A DNA stretch of 64,000 nucleotides. Origin: Streptacidiphilus sp041262165. Its GTDB lineage: Bacteria; Actinomycetota; Actinomycetes; Streptomycetales; Streptomycetaceae. The DNA lies in contig NZ_JBGCBY010000005.1 in NCBI RefSeq assembly GCF_041262165.1, forward strand, positions 62,001-126,000. Direction: 5' to 3'. The translations under genes were made by a program, and so were the position numbers. Below the pieces are notes generated by a model. It saw only the letters and a list, made by a program, of their open reading frames with translations. It was not told where the DNA came from and did no database searches. Below, in pieces: positions 51,002-60,137 of this stretch; the stretch's first letter is position 1; the number at the start of each line of letters is the position of its first letter.

Positions 51002-51163
51002 ATGCCCCGTTTTGCCCTGCTTGCCTTCGTCCTCGCCGCGTTGGCGCTGGCCGCTGCCGTCGTGTCGGTGCTCGCGGGCTTCTGGATCGGCCTCGCCTGG
51101 ATCCTGCTCGCGGGCATCGCCAGCAACATCGGCTGGGTCCAACTCCGCCGCGCCCGCAGCTGA
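51002..51163 (+). CDS. Small two-helix membrane protein
   Basis: 53 codons (MPRFALLAFVLAALALAAAV to LRRARS), with TTGGAG 7 nt before the ATG. Two hydrophobic stretches (LLAFVLAALALAAAVVSVL and WIGLAWILLAGIASNIGWV) are followed by a basic tail. It fits small membrane proteins that are easily missed in annotation. No function known. Confidence 0.65.
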   Translation: MPRFALLAFVLAALALAAAVVSVLAGFWIGLAWILLAGIASNIGWVQLRRARS

Positions 51164-51165
51164 TC

Positions 51166-51480
51166 CCCGGCGGGACCCCGCTTCTCCCGCCTCAGTTCCC
51201 GCCGAAGCCGCCCAAGCTGAAGTGACTGTGCCGGCCCGGGGGACGACCCCGGGCGGGACCCCGCTGCTCCCGCCTCAGTTCCCGCCGAAGCCGCCCAAGC
51301 TGAAGTGACTGTGCCGGCCCGGGGGACGACCCCGGGCGGGACCCCGCTGCTCCCGCCTCAGTTCCCGCCGAAGCCGCCCAAGCTGAAGTGACTGTGCCGG
51401 CCCGGGGGACGACCCCCGGACCCCCGGCGGGACCCCGCTGCTCCCGCTTCAGTTGCCCCCGAAGCCGCCGAGGCTGAAGT
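51166..51480. repeat. Tandem 83-bp repeats carrying copies of the M50 protease 3' end
   Basis: Three 83-bp units, with TCAG anchors at 51192, 51275 and 51358, are followed by a diverged fourth that forms the end of the M50 gene (stop at 51449). Read on the minus strand, each unit encodes HFSLGGFGGN then TGA, the C-terminus of the protease, plus a GC hairpin GCCCGGGG-N5-CCCCGGGC (51234-51254 and 51317-51337). Units 1-3 are almost identical; unit 4 differs at several bases and is preceded by an 8-bp insertion. Confidence 0.9.
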
Positions 51481-52249
51481 GGAAGAAGTGGAACAGCGTG
51501 TTGCCGTATGCGGCGAACGCCGCCGAATCTCCGAACCAGCCCAGGATGCCGAAGATCACGGTGCCGAAGAACCATTGGTTGATCGTCGCGTTCCACAACA
51601 GCAGGAAGACGATCATCATCCCGTACGGCGCGATATTCGCGAACGCGCGGCGGTTCGCGTACGACAGCCAGGGCTCGATGATCCCGTAGCCGTCCAGACC
51701 CGGCATCGGCACCAGGTTCAGGATCCCGGCCATGATCTGCAGCATGGCCAGGTAGCCGACCCCGGCGAAGAACTCCGGGTGGGCGGTGTCGGTGCCGACC
51801 GTCGCGAGCGGCAGCAGCAGCGCCAGCCCGAACAGTATGTTCACCGCCGGTCCCGCGGCCGAGATCAGGCTGTGCTTCCACTTCCCCTGGATGCGCCCGC
51901 GCTCGATGAACACCGCGCCGCCCGGCAGTGCGATGCCGCCCAGGATGATGAACACCAGCGGCAGCACGAAGCTGTAGATCGGGTGCGTGTACTTCAGCGG
52001 GTTGAGCGTGAGGTAGCCCTTGGTGCCCACCGAGATGTCCCCGCCGTGCAGAGCGGTCCGCGCGTGGGCGTACTCGTGCAGGCACAACGACACCAACCAG
52101 CCCGCCACCACGAACAGGAACACGCCGAACTTGGCGTTGCCCCACCCGCTCCACAACGCCCAGCCGGACGTGGCCAGGACGGCGAGCAGAACCCAGAAGA
52201 TCACGCTGATCTTCCGGTCGGAGTGGGGTCGGACGTCGGTGAGACTCAT
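51449..52249 (-). CDS. M50-family site-2 membrane protease
   Basis: 266 residues from the ATG at 52249; in-frame ATGs at 52291 and 52315 are possible and none has a strong ribosome site. The zinc motif HEYAHA lies in the second membrane helix (SLCLHEYAHARTALHGGD), and the second metal motif is NLVPMPGLDGYGI near the third ligand Asp. Six or so helices are predicted. It cleaves membrane substrates within the bilayer, for example anti-sigma factors after site-1 cleavage. The RskA-like factor at 36.1 kb is a conceivable but unproven target. Its final residues HFSLGGFGGN are repeated in tandem downstream. Confidence 0.9.
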   Translation of the reverse strand: MSLTDVRPHSDRKISVIFWVLLAVLATSGWALWSGWGNAKFGVFLFVVAGWLVSLCLHEYAHARTALHGGDISVGTKGYLTLNPLKYTHPIYSFVLPLVFIILGGIALPGGAVFIERGRIQGKWKHSLISAAGPAVNILFGLALLLPLATVGTDTAHPEFFAGVGYLAMLQIMAGILNLVPMPGLDGYGIIEPWLSYANRRAFANIAPYGMMIVFLLLWNATINQWFFGTVIFGILGWFGDSAAFAAYGNTLFHFFHFSLGGFGGN

Positions 52250-52461
52250 CAGGTTCGGGGCTCCGGTAACTGGGCGTGGAGTGCCGATCATGCCGTTTCG
52301 CACCGGGGACGACAAGCGACATCAACACAACGCACGATGGACGCTCGGCGTTCCTGTGGCCAACTGGCTGCCAGGGCGCCCGCATTGCTCCGGGACGCCT
52401 GCATCAGCGCGACGTGCGTCGATGCAGGCGTCCTGTCCGGAGTCCGAGCCGGATCGCCGGC

Positions 52462-53406
52462 TCAGTGGAAGCTGTGCTCCTCGGCGGGGAAGGTGCCGCC
52501 GATCACGTCGGCGGAGAAGGCCCGGGCGGCCTCGCCGAGGACGCCGCGCAGGTCCGCGTACTGCTTGACGAACCTCGGGACGCGGCCCGCGGTCATGCCG
52601 GCCATGTCCGTCCAGACCAGGACCTGCGCGTCGCAGCCGCTGCCCGCGCCGATGCCGACGGTGGGGATGTGGGTCGAGGCGGTGACCTGGGCGGCCAGCT
52701 CGGCCGGGACGGCTTCCAGGACGACGGCGAAGGCGCCCGCCGCCTGCACGGTCTTGGCGTCGCGCAGCAGCTGGTGCGCCGCCTCGTCGCCGCGGCCCTG
52801 GACCGGGTAGCCGCCGAGGGCGTGCACGGACTGCGGGGTGAGGCCGAGGTGCGCCATCACCGGGACACCGGCCTGGACGAGCAGCTCGATGGCGTGCGCG
52901 GAGCGCTCGCCGCCCTCCAGCTTGACCGCTCCGACGCCGGCCTCCTTCATCAGCCGCGCGGCGTTGTGCAGGGCCTGCGCGGGGGACTCCTGGTAGGAGC
53001 CGAAGGGCAGGTCCGCGACGATCAGTGCCCGCTTGGTGCCGCGGACCACGGCGGCGGACAGCATCACCATCTGGTCCATCGTCACCGGCACGGTGGTCTC
53101 GTAGCCGAGGTGACAGTTCCCGGCCGAGTCGCCCACGAGCAGCACCGGGATCCCGGCCTCGTCGAAGACGCCGGCAGTGAGGGCGTCGTACGCTGTGAGC
53201 ATGGGCCAGCGCTCGCCGCGCTGCTTGGCCGAGGCGAGGTCGCGGACGGTGACACGGCGCGAGCTGACGCCGCCGTACAGGGTCGCGGCGGGCTTCTCGG
53301 CGGGGGACTGCGCGGGGGACTGCGCGGGGGACTGCTGGGTGGAGGGCTTGTCCGTGCTGCTCGTGCCGGACTGTACGGCGGCAGGCGGAAGCGAACCGTG
53401 CTGCAT
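52462..53406 (-). CDS. panB: 3-methyl-2-oxobutanoate hydroxymethyltransferase
   Basis: First committed step of pantothenate synthesis: transfers a hydroxymethyl group from methylene-THF to ketoisovalerate. 314 residues; metal-ligand Asp in LLVGDSAGNCHLG, DLPFGSYQESP, LEGGERSAHAI, and the late VGIGAGSGCDAQVLV. The first ~40 residues are an extra, low-complexity leader with QSPAQSPAQSPAE, arising from a tandem DNA repeat. It is a standard member of this chromosomal neighbourhood. Confidence 0.96.
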   Translation of the reverse strand: MQHGSLPPAAVQSGTSSTDKPSTQQSPAQSPAQSPAEKPAATLYGGVSSRRVTVRDLASAKQRGERWPMLTAYDALTAGVFDEAGIPVLLVGDSAGNCHLGYETTVPVTMDQMVMLSAAVVRGTKRALIVADLPFGSYQESPAQALHNAARLMKEAGVGAVKLEGGERSAHAIELLVQAGVPVMAHLGLTPQSVHALGGYPVQGRGDEAAHQLLRDAKTVQAAGAFAVVLEAVPAELAAQVTASTHIPTVGIGAGSGCDAQVLVWTDMAGMTAGRVPRFVKQYADLRGVLGEAARAFSADVIGGTFPAEEHSFH

Positions 53407-53555
53407 GGCTGGTCTCCTGTTGGGTCGTCTCGTGGCGCCACTGGGGCGTCCCCGGATTCACCACCATGCTGACACGTCGTCGCCTGCCCGCAAAGAGGCG
53501 GGGTCAGCCTGGCGCGGCGACGAGGAGCGGGCGGACGATCGTCGTCGAGGTCCTG

Positions 53556-53578
53556 CGATACGAGACGGTGCCGTATCG
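53556..53578. promoter_or_regulatory. Inverted repeat CGATACG-N9-CGTATCG before the MFS gene
   Basis: Perfect 7-bp arms, 22 bp before the MFS start. Inside, GAGACGG-TG-CCGTATC forms a 7-2-7 repeat with one mismatch. It suits the TetR regulator encoded just downstream of the transporter. Confidence 0.5.
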
Positions 53579-53600
53579 GAAATGGGCGTAGCGTAGCCCC

Positions 53601-55223
53601 ATGACCACCACCGCCCCCGCCGCGCGCCGGGTCCCCGAGGCGATACACAAGCGCCGCTGGGCGATCCTCACCGTCCTGCTGTTCAGCCTCCTCGTCGTCG
53701 TGCTGGACAACTCGATTCTGAACGTCGCGATGAAGACCATCGCCACCCCCGCCCCCACCGGAATCGGAGCGACCCAGAGCCAGCTGGAGTGGGCGATCAA
53801 CTCCTACACCCTGGTCTTCGCGGGTCTGCTGTTCACCGCGGGCCTGCTCGGTGACCGGCTGGGGCGCAAGAAGACCCTGCTCTTCGGCATGGTCGTGTTC
53901 GGCGCGGGCTCGCTGCTCTGCTCGATGGCGACCTCGCCCGCAGAGCTCATCGGCTACCGCGCCGCGATGGGCTTCGGCGGTGCGTTCGTGCTGCCCGCCA
54001 CGCTCGCGATCATCATGAACGTCTTCGAGCGGGACGAGCAGCCCAAGGCCATCGGCATCTGGTCCGGTGCGGTCGGGCTCGCCATCGCGATCGGCCCCAT
54101 CGCGGGCGGTCTGCTGCTGGCCCACTTCTGGTGGGGCTCGGTGTTCCTGGTCAACGTCCCGATCGTGGCCGCCGCGCTGGTCGGCATGGTGTGGCTGGTG
54201 CCGGACTCCCGCGACCCCAGTCCCGGCAAACTCGACCTGCTGGGCGTGGCGCTCTCCGTGGTCGGCCTGGTCGCGCTGGTCTACGGGATCATCAAGGGCG
54301 GTCAGGTGGCCGACTTCGCCGTCCCCCAGTCGTGGGTGCCGATCGTGGTGGGCATCGCCGTCCTCGCCGGCTTCGTGGTCTACCAGCTGCGCAGCCGCAA
54401 CCCCGTGCTGGACATGGGCTGGTTCCGCAACAAGCAATTCTCCGGCGCCGTCGTCGCCATCGGGCTGACCTTCTTCGCCCTGATGGGCGTCACCTTCTTC
54501 GGCGTCTTCTACCTCCAGAGCGTGCGCGGCTACTCGCCGCTGCAGGCCGGACTGCTGCTGTTGCCGCTGGCGGTGGCCCAGCTGGTGGTCTCGCCCAGGG
54601 CTCGCTTCGCTGTCGACCGCTTCGGGGTGAAGGCGACCTGCGTCTCCGGCATGCTGATGATCGCGGCGGCCTTCGTCGGCTTCCTGCTGCTCGGCCGGGG
54701 CACCGGCATCTGGGTACTGGAGATCGTCGCGTTCTTCCAGGGCGCGGGCATGGCCCTGGTGATGCCGCCGGCGACGGTCACGATCATGTCCAGCCTGCCG
54801 CGCGAGAAGGCCGGGTCCGGGTCGGCGGTCAACAACACCTTCCGGCAGGTCGGCGGCTCTCTCGGAGTGGCCATCCTGGGCGCGCTGCTGTCCACCACCT
54901 ACCGCAGCGGGATCCAGGACAAGCTCGGCGTGCTGCCCGCGCCGCTGCGGACCCCGGCAGGGGAGTCCGTCGAGGGAACCCTCGGCATCGTCGAGAAGAT
55001 CGGCCCCCGCGCGGCCGCGCTGGTCGACCCGGCGAAGGACGCCTTCGTCCACGCCATGCACGTCACCGCGCTGGCCGCCTCCGGGGTGGCACTGATCGGA
55101 GCGGTCGTGGCGCTGTCCTTCCTGCCGGGAAAGCCCCCGGCGGAATCCGCGGCCGCAACCTCGGCGGAAACCTCGGCGGAACCCGTGGCTACGGAAACGG
55201 CGGTCGAGGACACGGCAGGATAG
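53601..55223 (+). CDS. MFS multidrug exporter, DHA2 (14 helices)
   Basis: 540 residues. DHA2 motifs are present: LDNSILNVAMKTI in helix 1, LGDRLGRKKTLLFG (motif A), and GPIAGGLLLAHFWW (motif C region). Fourteen hydrophobic segments and an Ala/Glu-rich acidic tail follow. It probably exports cationic or amphipathic drugs. It is followed after 4 bp by a TetR gene, and an inverted repeat sits just upstream, so the pair is likely a self-repressed efflux operon. Confidence 0.93.
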   Translation: MTTTAPAARRVPEAIHKRRWAILTVLLFSLLVVVLDNSILNVAMKTIATPAPTGIGATQSQLEWAINSYTLVFAGLLFTAGLLGDRLGRKKTLLFGMVVFGAGSLLCSMATSPAELIGYRAAMGFGGAFVLPATLAIIMNVFERDEQPKAIGIWSGAVGLAIAIGPIAGGLLLAHFWWGSVFLVNVPIVAAALVGMVWLVPDSRDPSPGKLDLLGVALSVVGLVALVYGIIKGGQVADFAVPQSWVPIVVGIAVLAGFVVYQLRSRNPVLDMGWFRNKQFSGAVVAIGLTFFALMGVTFFGVFYLQSVRGYSPLQAGLLLLPLAVAQLVVSPRARFAVDRFGVKATCVSGMLMIAAAFVGFLLLGRGTGIWVLEIVAFFQGAGMALVMPPATVTIMSSLPREKAGSGSAVNNTFRQVGGSLGVAILGALLSTTYRSGIQDKLGVLPAPLRTPAGESVEGTLGIVEKIGPRAAALVDPAKDAFVHAMHVTALAASGVALIGAVVALSFLPGKPPAESAAATSAETSAEPVATETAVEDTAG

Positions 55224-55227
55224 GACC

Positions 55228-55863
55228 GTGACGACCGTGAACGAGAAGGTGCTGCTGGAGCGCCGTCCGCGCCGGGGCCGTCCCCGGAGCGAGGCGGCGG
55301 AGCAGGCGATCGTCGAGGCGGTGCTGAACCTGCTGGGGCAGGGCAGCTCGCTCGCCGCGCTCTCCATCGAGGGCATCGCCGCCGAGGCGGGCGTGGGCAA
55401 GGCCACCATCTACCGGCGCTGGGCCAACAAGGACGCGCTGCTGCTGGACGTGCTGCAGCGCGCTGAGGAGCCGGAGCCGACGCTCGCCGGCGACTCGGTG
55501 CGCGACGATCTGGTCGCCTCGCTTGAGTTCCTCCGCCGGACCGCGCTGGCCCGGCGCTCCCGCACCTCGCTTGCGGTGTTCACGGCCGAGCTCCGTGCGC
55601 TGCCCGAGCTGCACCGCGCTTACCACGCCCAGGTCATCGAGCCCCGGCGGGCCAGGATGCGGGATCTGCTCGCCCGGGGGGTCGCGCTCGGCGAGATCCG
55701 CGACGACATCGACCTCGACCTGCTGGGCGAGCTGATCGTCGGACCGATGCTGTCCCGCACGCTGCTGCGTCCCGAAGCGCCGCTGGACGATCCGACGCTG
55801 TCCGCGACGATCGTCGACACCGTGCTCCAGGGCGTCGCCGCGCGGAAGGCCGTCCGCCACTGA
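55228..55863 (+). CDS. TetR-family regulator of the adjacent exporter
   Basis: 211 residues from a GTG start. Helix-turn-helix at about 20-65: EQAIVEAVLNLLGQGSSLAA, IEGIAAEAGVGKATIYRRWA, NKDALLLDVL. The C-terminal domain (RTSLAVFTAELRALPELHRA, ELIVGPMLSRTLL) resembles the AcrR-like subgroup that senses exported compounds. It lies 4 bp after the MFS stop in one operon. Confidence 0.93.
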   Translation: MTTVNEKVLLERRPRRGRPRSEAAEQAIVEAVLNLLGQGSSLAALSIEGIAAEAGVGKATIYRRWANKDALLLDVLQRAEEPEPTLAGDSVRDDLVASLEFLRRTALARRSRTSLAVFTAELRALPELHRAYHAQVIEPRRARMRDLLARGVALGEIRDDIDLDLLGELIVGPMLSRTLLRPEAPLDDPTLSATIVDTVLQGVAARKAVRH

Positions 55864-55997
55864 GGAGCCGTCCGCCGAGGAGCCGACGGTGCCTCAGATC
55901 CGGCCATTTGCCGCAAGTCGGAACCCGCGCGGGCTGCTCGTGCGTCCCTGTCCCCATAGGCTCGCACGAGGGACGATCACGCTACGTGGGGTACGAC

Positions 55998-57011
55998 ATG
56001 GCACAGGTAGGGACGCGAACGGCCCGCTCACGGGTTCCCAGGGGGAGGGTGCCCGGCCTCGGCGGCTGGGGCCGTGACCAGGGGGGCCGTTCCACCTGGC
56101 AGCGCGGCTGGATCCTCGCGCTGCTGGCCGTCGCCACCGCCTGCCTGCTCGCCTTCCACCGCGAGGTGCCCGACAGCGTCGGCAACCTCGGCAGCCTGCT
56201 GGAGACCTTCCTGCCCTGGGTCGGTCTGGCCGTTCCCGCGCTCCTGGTCCTCGCCCTGGTCCGGCGCTCGGCCACGGCGCTGCTGGCGCTGCTGATTCCG
56301 ACCCTGGTCTGGGCCAACCTCTTCGGAGCACTGCTCACGGACAAGAGCGGCGGCGGGTACGACTTCACCGTCGTTCAACACAACGTCTGGGCCTACAACA
56401 CCGACACCAGCGGCACCGTGAAGGTGCTCGAGGCCGCGAACCCCGACGTCATCTCACTGGTGGAGGTGACCGCGGCCCAGATGAAGCAGTACGAGAGCGC
56501 GCTGGCGGCGAAATACCCGTACCACGCGGTTGAGGGCACGGTCGGGCTCTGGTCGAAGTACCAGCTGACCGGCACCCGGCCGGTGGACATCAAGATCGGC
56601 TGGACCCGCGCGCTGCGCACCACGGTGCAGACCCCGAACGGCGCCGTCGCCGTCTATGTCGCGCACCTGCCCTCGGTACGGGTGACGTCCGCGGCCGGCT
56701 TCACCGCCAACCAGCGCGACGTCAGCGCCCAGGCGCTGGGGCAGGCGCTGGTGGTCGAACCGCTCTCCAAGGTGATCCTGTTGGGAGACCTCAACGGCAC
56801 TATGAACGACCGCAGCCTCGCCCCGGTCACCTCGCAGATGCGTTCGGCGCAGGGTTCGGCCGGGTCGGGCTTCGGCTTCAGCTACCCGGCGCAGTTCCCG
56901 ATGACCCGGATCGACCAGATCATGACCCGCGGCGTGAAGCCGACCGACGCCTGGACGCTGCCGGCGACCGGCAGCGACCACCTGCCGATCGGCGCCCACA
57001 TCCAGCTCTGA
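55998..57011 (+). CDS. Membrane-anchored endonuclease/exonuclease/phosphatase-family protein (VanJ-like)
   Basis: 337 residues. Three membrane helices (about 37-52, 72-92, 95-118) precede an external EEP domain. It has VVQHNVWAYNTD, PDVISLVEVTAAQ (metal Glu), VAHLPSV, VILLGDLNGTMND (Asp/Asn) and GSDHLPI (catalytic His). The layout matches VanJ of S. coelicolor, which acts on lipid carriers at the membrane and gives teicoplanin resistance. A lipid phosphatase role is inferred; no glycopeptide genes are adjacent. Confidence 0.82.
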   Translation: MAQVGTRTARSRVPRGRVPGLGGWGRDQGGRSTWQRGWILALLAVATACLLAFHREVPDSVGNLGSLLETFLPWVGLAVPALLVLALVRRSATALLALLIPTLVWANLFGALLTDKSGGGYDFTVVQHNVWAYNTDTSGTVKVLEAANPDVISLVEVTAAQMKQYESALAAKYPYHAVEGTVGLWSKYQLTGTRPVDIKIGWTRALRTTVQTPNGAVAVYVAHLPSVRVTSAAGFTANQRDVSAQALGQALVVEPLSKVILLGDLNGTMNDRSLAPVTSQMRSAQGSAGSGFGFSYPAQFPMTRIDQIMTRGVKPTDAWTLPATGSDHLPIGAHIQL

Positions 57012-57032
57012 CGGACCGTCCGGAGCCGGAGG

Positions 57033-58793
57033 TCAGCTGCTCTCGCGCCAGCGGTTGGTGATGGGCTGGCGGCGGTCCCGGCCGAAGTTCTTGGACGAGA
57101 TCTTGGTGCCCGGCGGGTACTGCCGCCGCTTGTACTCGGCCGTGTCGACCAGCCGGATCACCCGGTCCACGACGGCTGGGTCAAAGCCTTCCGCGAGGAT
57201 GTCCGCCCGGCCGAGATCCTGCTCGATGTACGCGGTGAGCACCGCGTCCAGCAGGTCGTAGTCGGGCAGCGAGTCGGTGTCCACCTGACCGGGGCGCAGC
57301 TCTGCGCTCGGCGGCTTGAGGATGGTGTTCTCCGGGATCGGCGGGGTCTCGCCGCGCTCGGCGGCCGCCTGGTTGCGCCACTTGGCCAGCCGGAAGATCA
57401 GCGACTTGTAGACGTCCTTGATCGGCCCGTACGCGCCGACCGAGTCGCCGTACAGGGTGGAGTAGCCCACCGCCAGCTCGCTCTTGTTGCCGGGGGCGAG
57501 GACCAGGTGGTTCTCCTGGTTGGAGATCGCCATCAGCAGGGTGCCCCGGAGCCGCGACTGGAGGTTCTCCTCGGCGAGCCCGGTGAGCCTCAGCGCGGAC
57601 ATGTAGGCGTCGAACATGGGGGCGATCGACACTGTGCGGAAGTGCAGCCCGGTCCGGCGGGCCAGCTCGGCGGCGTCGTCGCGTGAGTGCTGCGAGGAGT
57701 AGGCGCTCGGCATGGACACGCAGTGGACGTTCTCGGCGCCGATGGCGTCCACGGCCAGCGCGGCCACGAGTGCGGAGTCGATGCCGCCGGAGAGTCCGAT
57801 CAGGGCCGTCTTGAAACCGTTCTTCAGGATGTACGCGCGCAGTCCGGTGACCAGTGCTCCGTAGATCTCCTCCTCCTCACCCAGCCGGGGTGCCTGGCCA
57901 GCTGTCACCGGTTCGGCGGGCGCGGGCAGGACGTCCTCGGAGAGGACGGCGGGCAGGATCTCCAGGCCGTCCGCGACGAAGCGGCTGCCCTGCGCGACCG
58001 GGGCGGTCGCCTGCGGGAGCTCCAGGTCGAGCAGCAGGCAGCCCTCCTCGAACTGCGGCGCCCGCGCCAGCACGGCGCCGTCGCCGTCCACGACCACCGA
58101 GTCGCCGTCGAAGACCAGCTCGTCCTGGCCGCCGACCTGGTTGACGTAGGCGAGGGTGCAGCCCGCTTCGGCCGCGCGGCGCCGGACCAGGTCGAGCCGC
58201 TCCTCGCCCTTGCCGGCCTCGTAGGGCGAGGCGTTGACCACGAGCAGCAGCCCGGCCTCGGCCTGCCGTGCGGCCTGCACCCGGCCGCCGTCCTGCCAGA
58301 TGTCCTCGCAGATGGCGAGGGCCACGTCCACGCCGTGCAGGCGGACGACGGGGAGGGTGTCGCCGGGCACGAAGTAGCGGAACTCGTCGAAGACGCCGTA
58401 GTTGGGCAGGTGGTGCTTGGCCAGTCGGGTGACGACCTTGCCGCCGTGCAGCACTGCCGCGCAGTTCTGCGGCGAGCCGACCGGCAGGCCCAGGCGCGGC
58501 GAGGCGGTGGTGGACTTGCCGAGGTAGCCGACGACCACGGCGGTGTCGCCCATGCCCTCGGCGTCCAGCCGCTGGGCGAGGGCGACCAGTGCGGCCCGCG
58601 ACGCGTCCACGAAGGACGGCCGCAGGGCGAGGTCCTCGACGGGGTAGCCGGTGAGTGCCATCTCGGGGAAGGCGACCAGGTGGGCGCCCTGCTCGACGGC
58701 GTGGCGGGTCCACCGGACGACCAGGTCGCCGTTCCCGGCGATGTCGCCGACGGTGGTGTCGATCTGGTTCAGCGCGAGGCGTAGGGAAGGCAC
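57033..58793 (-). CDS. nadE: Glutamine-dependent NAD+ synthetase
   Basis: 586 residues. The N-terminal nitrilase-type glutaminase has the Glu-Lys-Cys triad: Glu in FPEMALTGYPVEDL, Lys before HHLPNYGVFDE, Cys in LAICEDIWQDGG. The C-terminal synthetase has PP-loop GLSGGIDSALVAAL and YMSALRLTGLAEENLQSR. It makes NAD+ with glutamine as nitrogen donor, passing ammonia through an internal tunnel. This is the copy conserved at this chromosomal position in streptomycetes; the ammonia-dependent one lies at 5973. Confidence 0.96.
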   Translation of the reverse strand: MPSLRLALNQIDTTVGDIAGNGDLVVRWTRHAVEQGAHLVAFPEMALTGYPVEDLALRPSFVDASRAALVALAQRLDAEGMGDTAVVVGYLGKSTTASPRLGLPVGSPQNCAAVLHGGKVVTRLAKHHLPNYGVFDEFRYFVPGDTLPVVRLHGVDVALAICEDIWQDGGRVQAARQAEAGLLLVVNASPYEAGKGEERLDLVRRRAAEAGCTLAYVNQVGGQDELVFDGDSVVVDGDGAVLARAPQFEEGCLLLDLELPQATAPVAQGSRFVADGLEILPAVLSEDVLPAPAEPVTAGQAPRLGEEEEIYGALVTGLRAYILKNGFKTALIGLSGGIDSALVAALAVDAIGAENVHCVSMPSAYSSQHSRDDAAELARRTGLHFRTVSIAPMFDAYMSALRLTGLAEENLQSRLRGTLLMAISNQENHLVLAPGNKSELAVGYSTLYGDSVGAYGPIKDVYKSLIFRLAKWRNQAAAERGETPPIPENTILKPPSAELRPGQVDTDSLPDYDLLDAVLTAYIEQDLGRADILAEGFDPAVVDRVIRLVDTAEYKRRQYPPGTKISSKNFGRDRRQPITNRWRESS

Positions 58794-59044
58794 ACCACCA
58801 GACTAATCGTCTATCCGACCCTATGTCGGGCCGGGGGAGCGCGGCGCACGAACGGGCTCCGGGTACGGCCGGATGCAGGTGCGGTTGGGCCGTACGGGTT
58901 TCCAGACGTGGGCAGCTGCCGGACATCCTATCTAGGGTGAGATGTGGCTCTATTGACGATTTGTCCGATGTAAGGGTACGTTCCGGCAGCCCCGCCAGAG
59001 CCGTACCCGGATCGGGCCAGTGCCCGCAGAGGGAGACAGCCCAC

Positions 59045-60121
59045 GTGGACCAGCACATCGAGCTAGCCGCACTCGGCGGCGCCACCGCCCTGCCCGCTTC
59101 CGCGCTGCCTCCTTCCGCGCTGCACGCCTCCGCCGTCGCCCCCTGGGCCGTCCGGCGACCGCCACGCGCCGACGGCGAACTGAGGGAGCGTCCGGCCCGG
59201 GGCGTGCTCCCCGGCTGGATCGCCCTGCTGGTCCTGCTCGCCGCCCTCGCCGGAGCGGTGCTGGTCCAGGCCCGCCGCGCCGCCCTGCCGGGCCGGCTCC
59301 CCGGTGCACGGGTCCTGGACCGGGCGCTGGGCTCTGACGGCATGCCACTTTCGCCGGTTCTCGGCGCGGCGCTGCTCGCTGCCTGCGCGCTGGTCGCGGT
59401 CGCCGCGCTGGCCGGACTGATGACGAACCCGGTCGGCACCGCCCGGGTGCTCAGCCGCTGGGGCGGCTACCGGGGCACGGTCAGGCGCACCGGCCTGGTC
59501 TGGGTGCATCCGCTGCTCCGGCGGCACCCGGTGGACGTGCGGGTCCGGCACTGGCGTAGCGAGCCGATCACGACCACCGACCGCGAGGGCTCCCCGATCC
59601 GCGCGGAGCTGCTGCTGGCGTGGACCGTGCGGGACACCGCGCGGGCCCGCTTCGCGGTCCAGGACCACCGCGCCTACCTCGCCGCCGCCGCCGAGGCCGC
59701 GCTCTGCCGGGTGGCCGCGACGCTGCCCTGCGACAGCTTCGCGACACCCGGCCCCTGCCTGCGCGACGGGCAGTGGCTCAGCGGGGAGCTGACCCGGCTG
59801 CTGGTCGCCGAGACGGCCCCGGTCGGTGTCACGGTCTTCTCGGCCCAGGCCGTCGCCCTGGACTACACCGAGGAGTTCGCGGCGACCCTGCGCCGCCGCC
59901 GGCTCGCCGAACTGGACGCGGGGACGCGGGACATCGTCGTCGGCGACGCACTGGAGACGGCCGCGCTGACGGTCTCCCGAGTGGAGCGCACCCAGGGCCT
60001 GGTATTCGACGACACCGCGCGCGCCGTACTCGTGCGCGACCTGGTCACGGCGTTCCTCACGCTCCCGACCGCGGACATCGCCCGCGGCAAGCAGCCCAAC
60101 GCAGTCCCCGACGCCCTGTGA
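59045..60121 (+). CDS. SPFH/Band-7 domain membrane protein
   Basis: 358 residues from a GTG with GGGAG about 10 nt upstream. An Ala/Pro-rich start is followed by two membrane helices (about 58-76 and 103-125) and a Band-7/SPFH domain. This contains YRGTVRRTGLVWVHPLLRRH, DREGSPIRAELLLAWTVRDT and GVTVFSAQAVALDYTEEFAA. SPFH proteins scaffold membrane domains. It is followed after 16 bp by the NlpC/P60 gene in the same direction, suggesting a shared envelope role. Confidence 0.85.
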   Translation: MDQHIELAALGGATALPASALPPSALHASAVAPWAVRRPPRADGELRERPARGVLPGWIALLVLLAALAGAVLVQARRAALPGRLPGARVLDRALGSDGMPLSPVLGAALLAACALVAVAALAGLMTNPVGTARVLSRWGGYRGTVRRTGLVWVHPLLRRHPVDVRVRHWRSEPITTTDREGSPIRAELLLAWTVRDTARARFAVQDHRAYLAAAAEAALCRVAATLPCDSFATPGPCLRDGQWLSGELTRLLVAETAPVGVTVFSAQAVALDYTEEFAATLRRRRLAELDAGTRDIVVGDALETAALTVSRVERTQGLVFDDTARAVLVRDLVTAFLTLPTADIARGKQPNAVPDAL

Positions 60122-60137
60122 ACGGAGCCCGGAACGG

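Noticed and set aside
51166..51480. Plus-strand small proteins ending in LLPPQFPPKPPKLK
   Set aside because: They arise from reading the repeat array backwards; no ribosome site, Pro/Lys low complexity.
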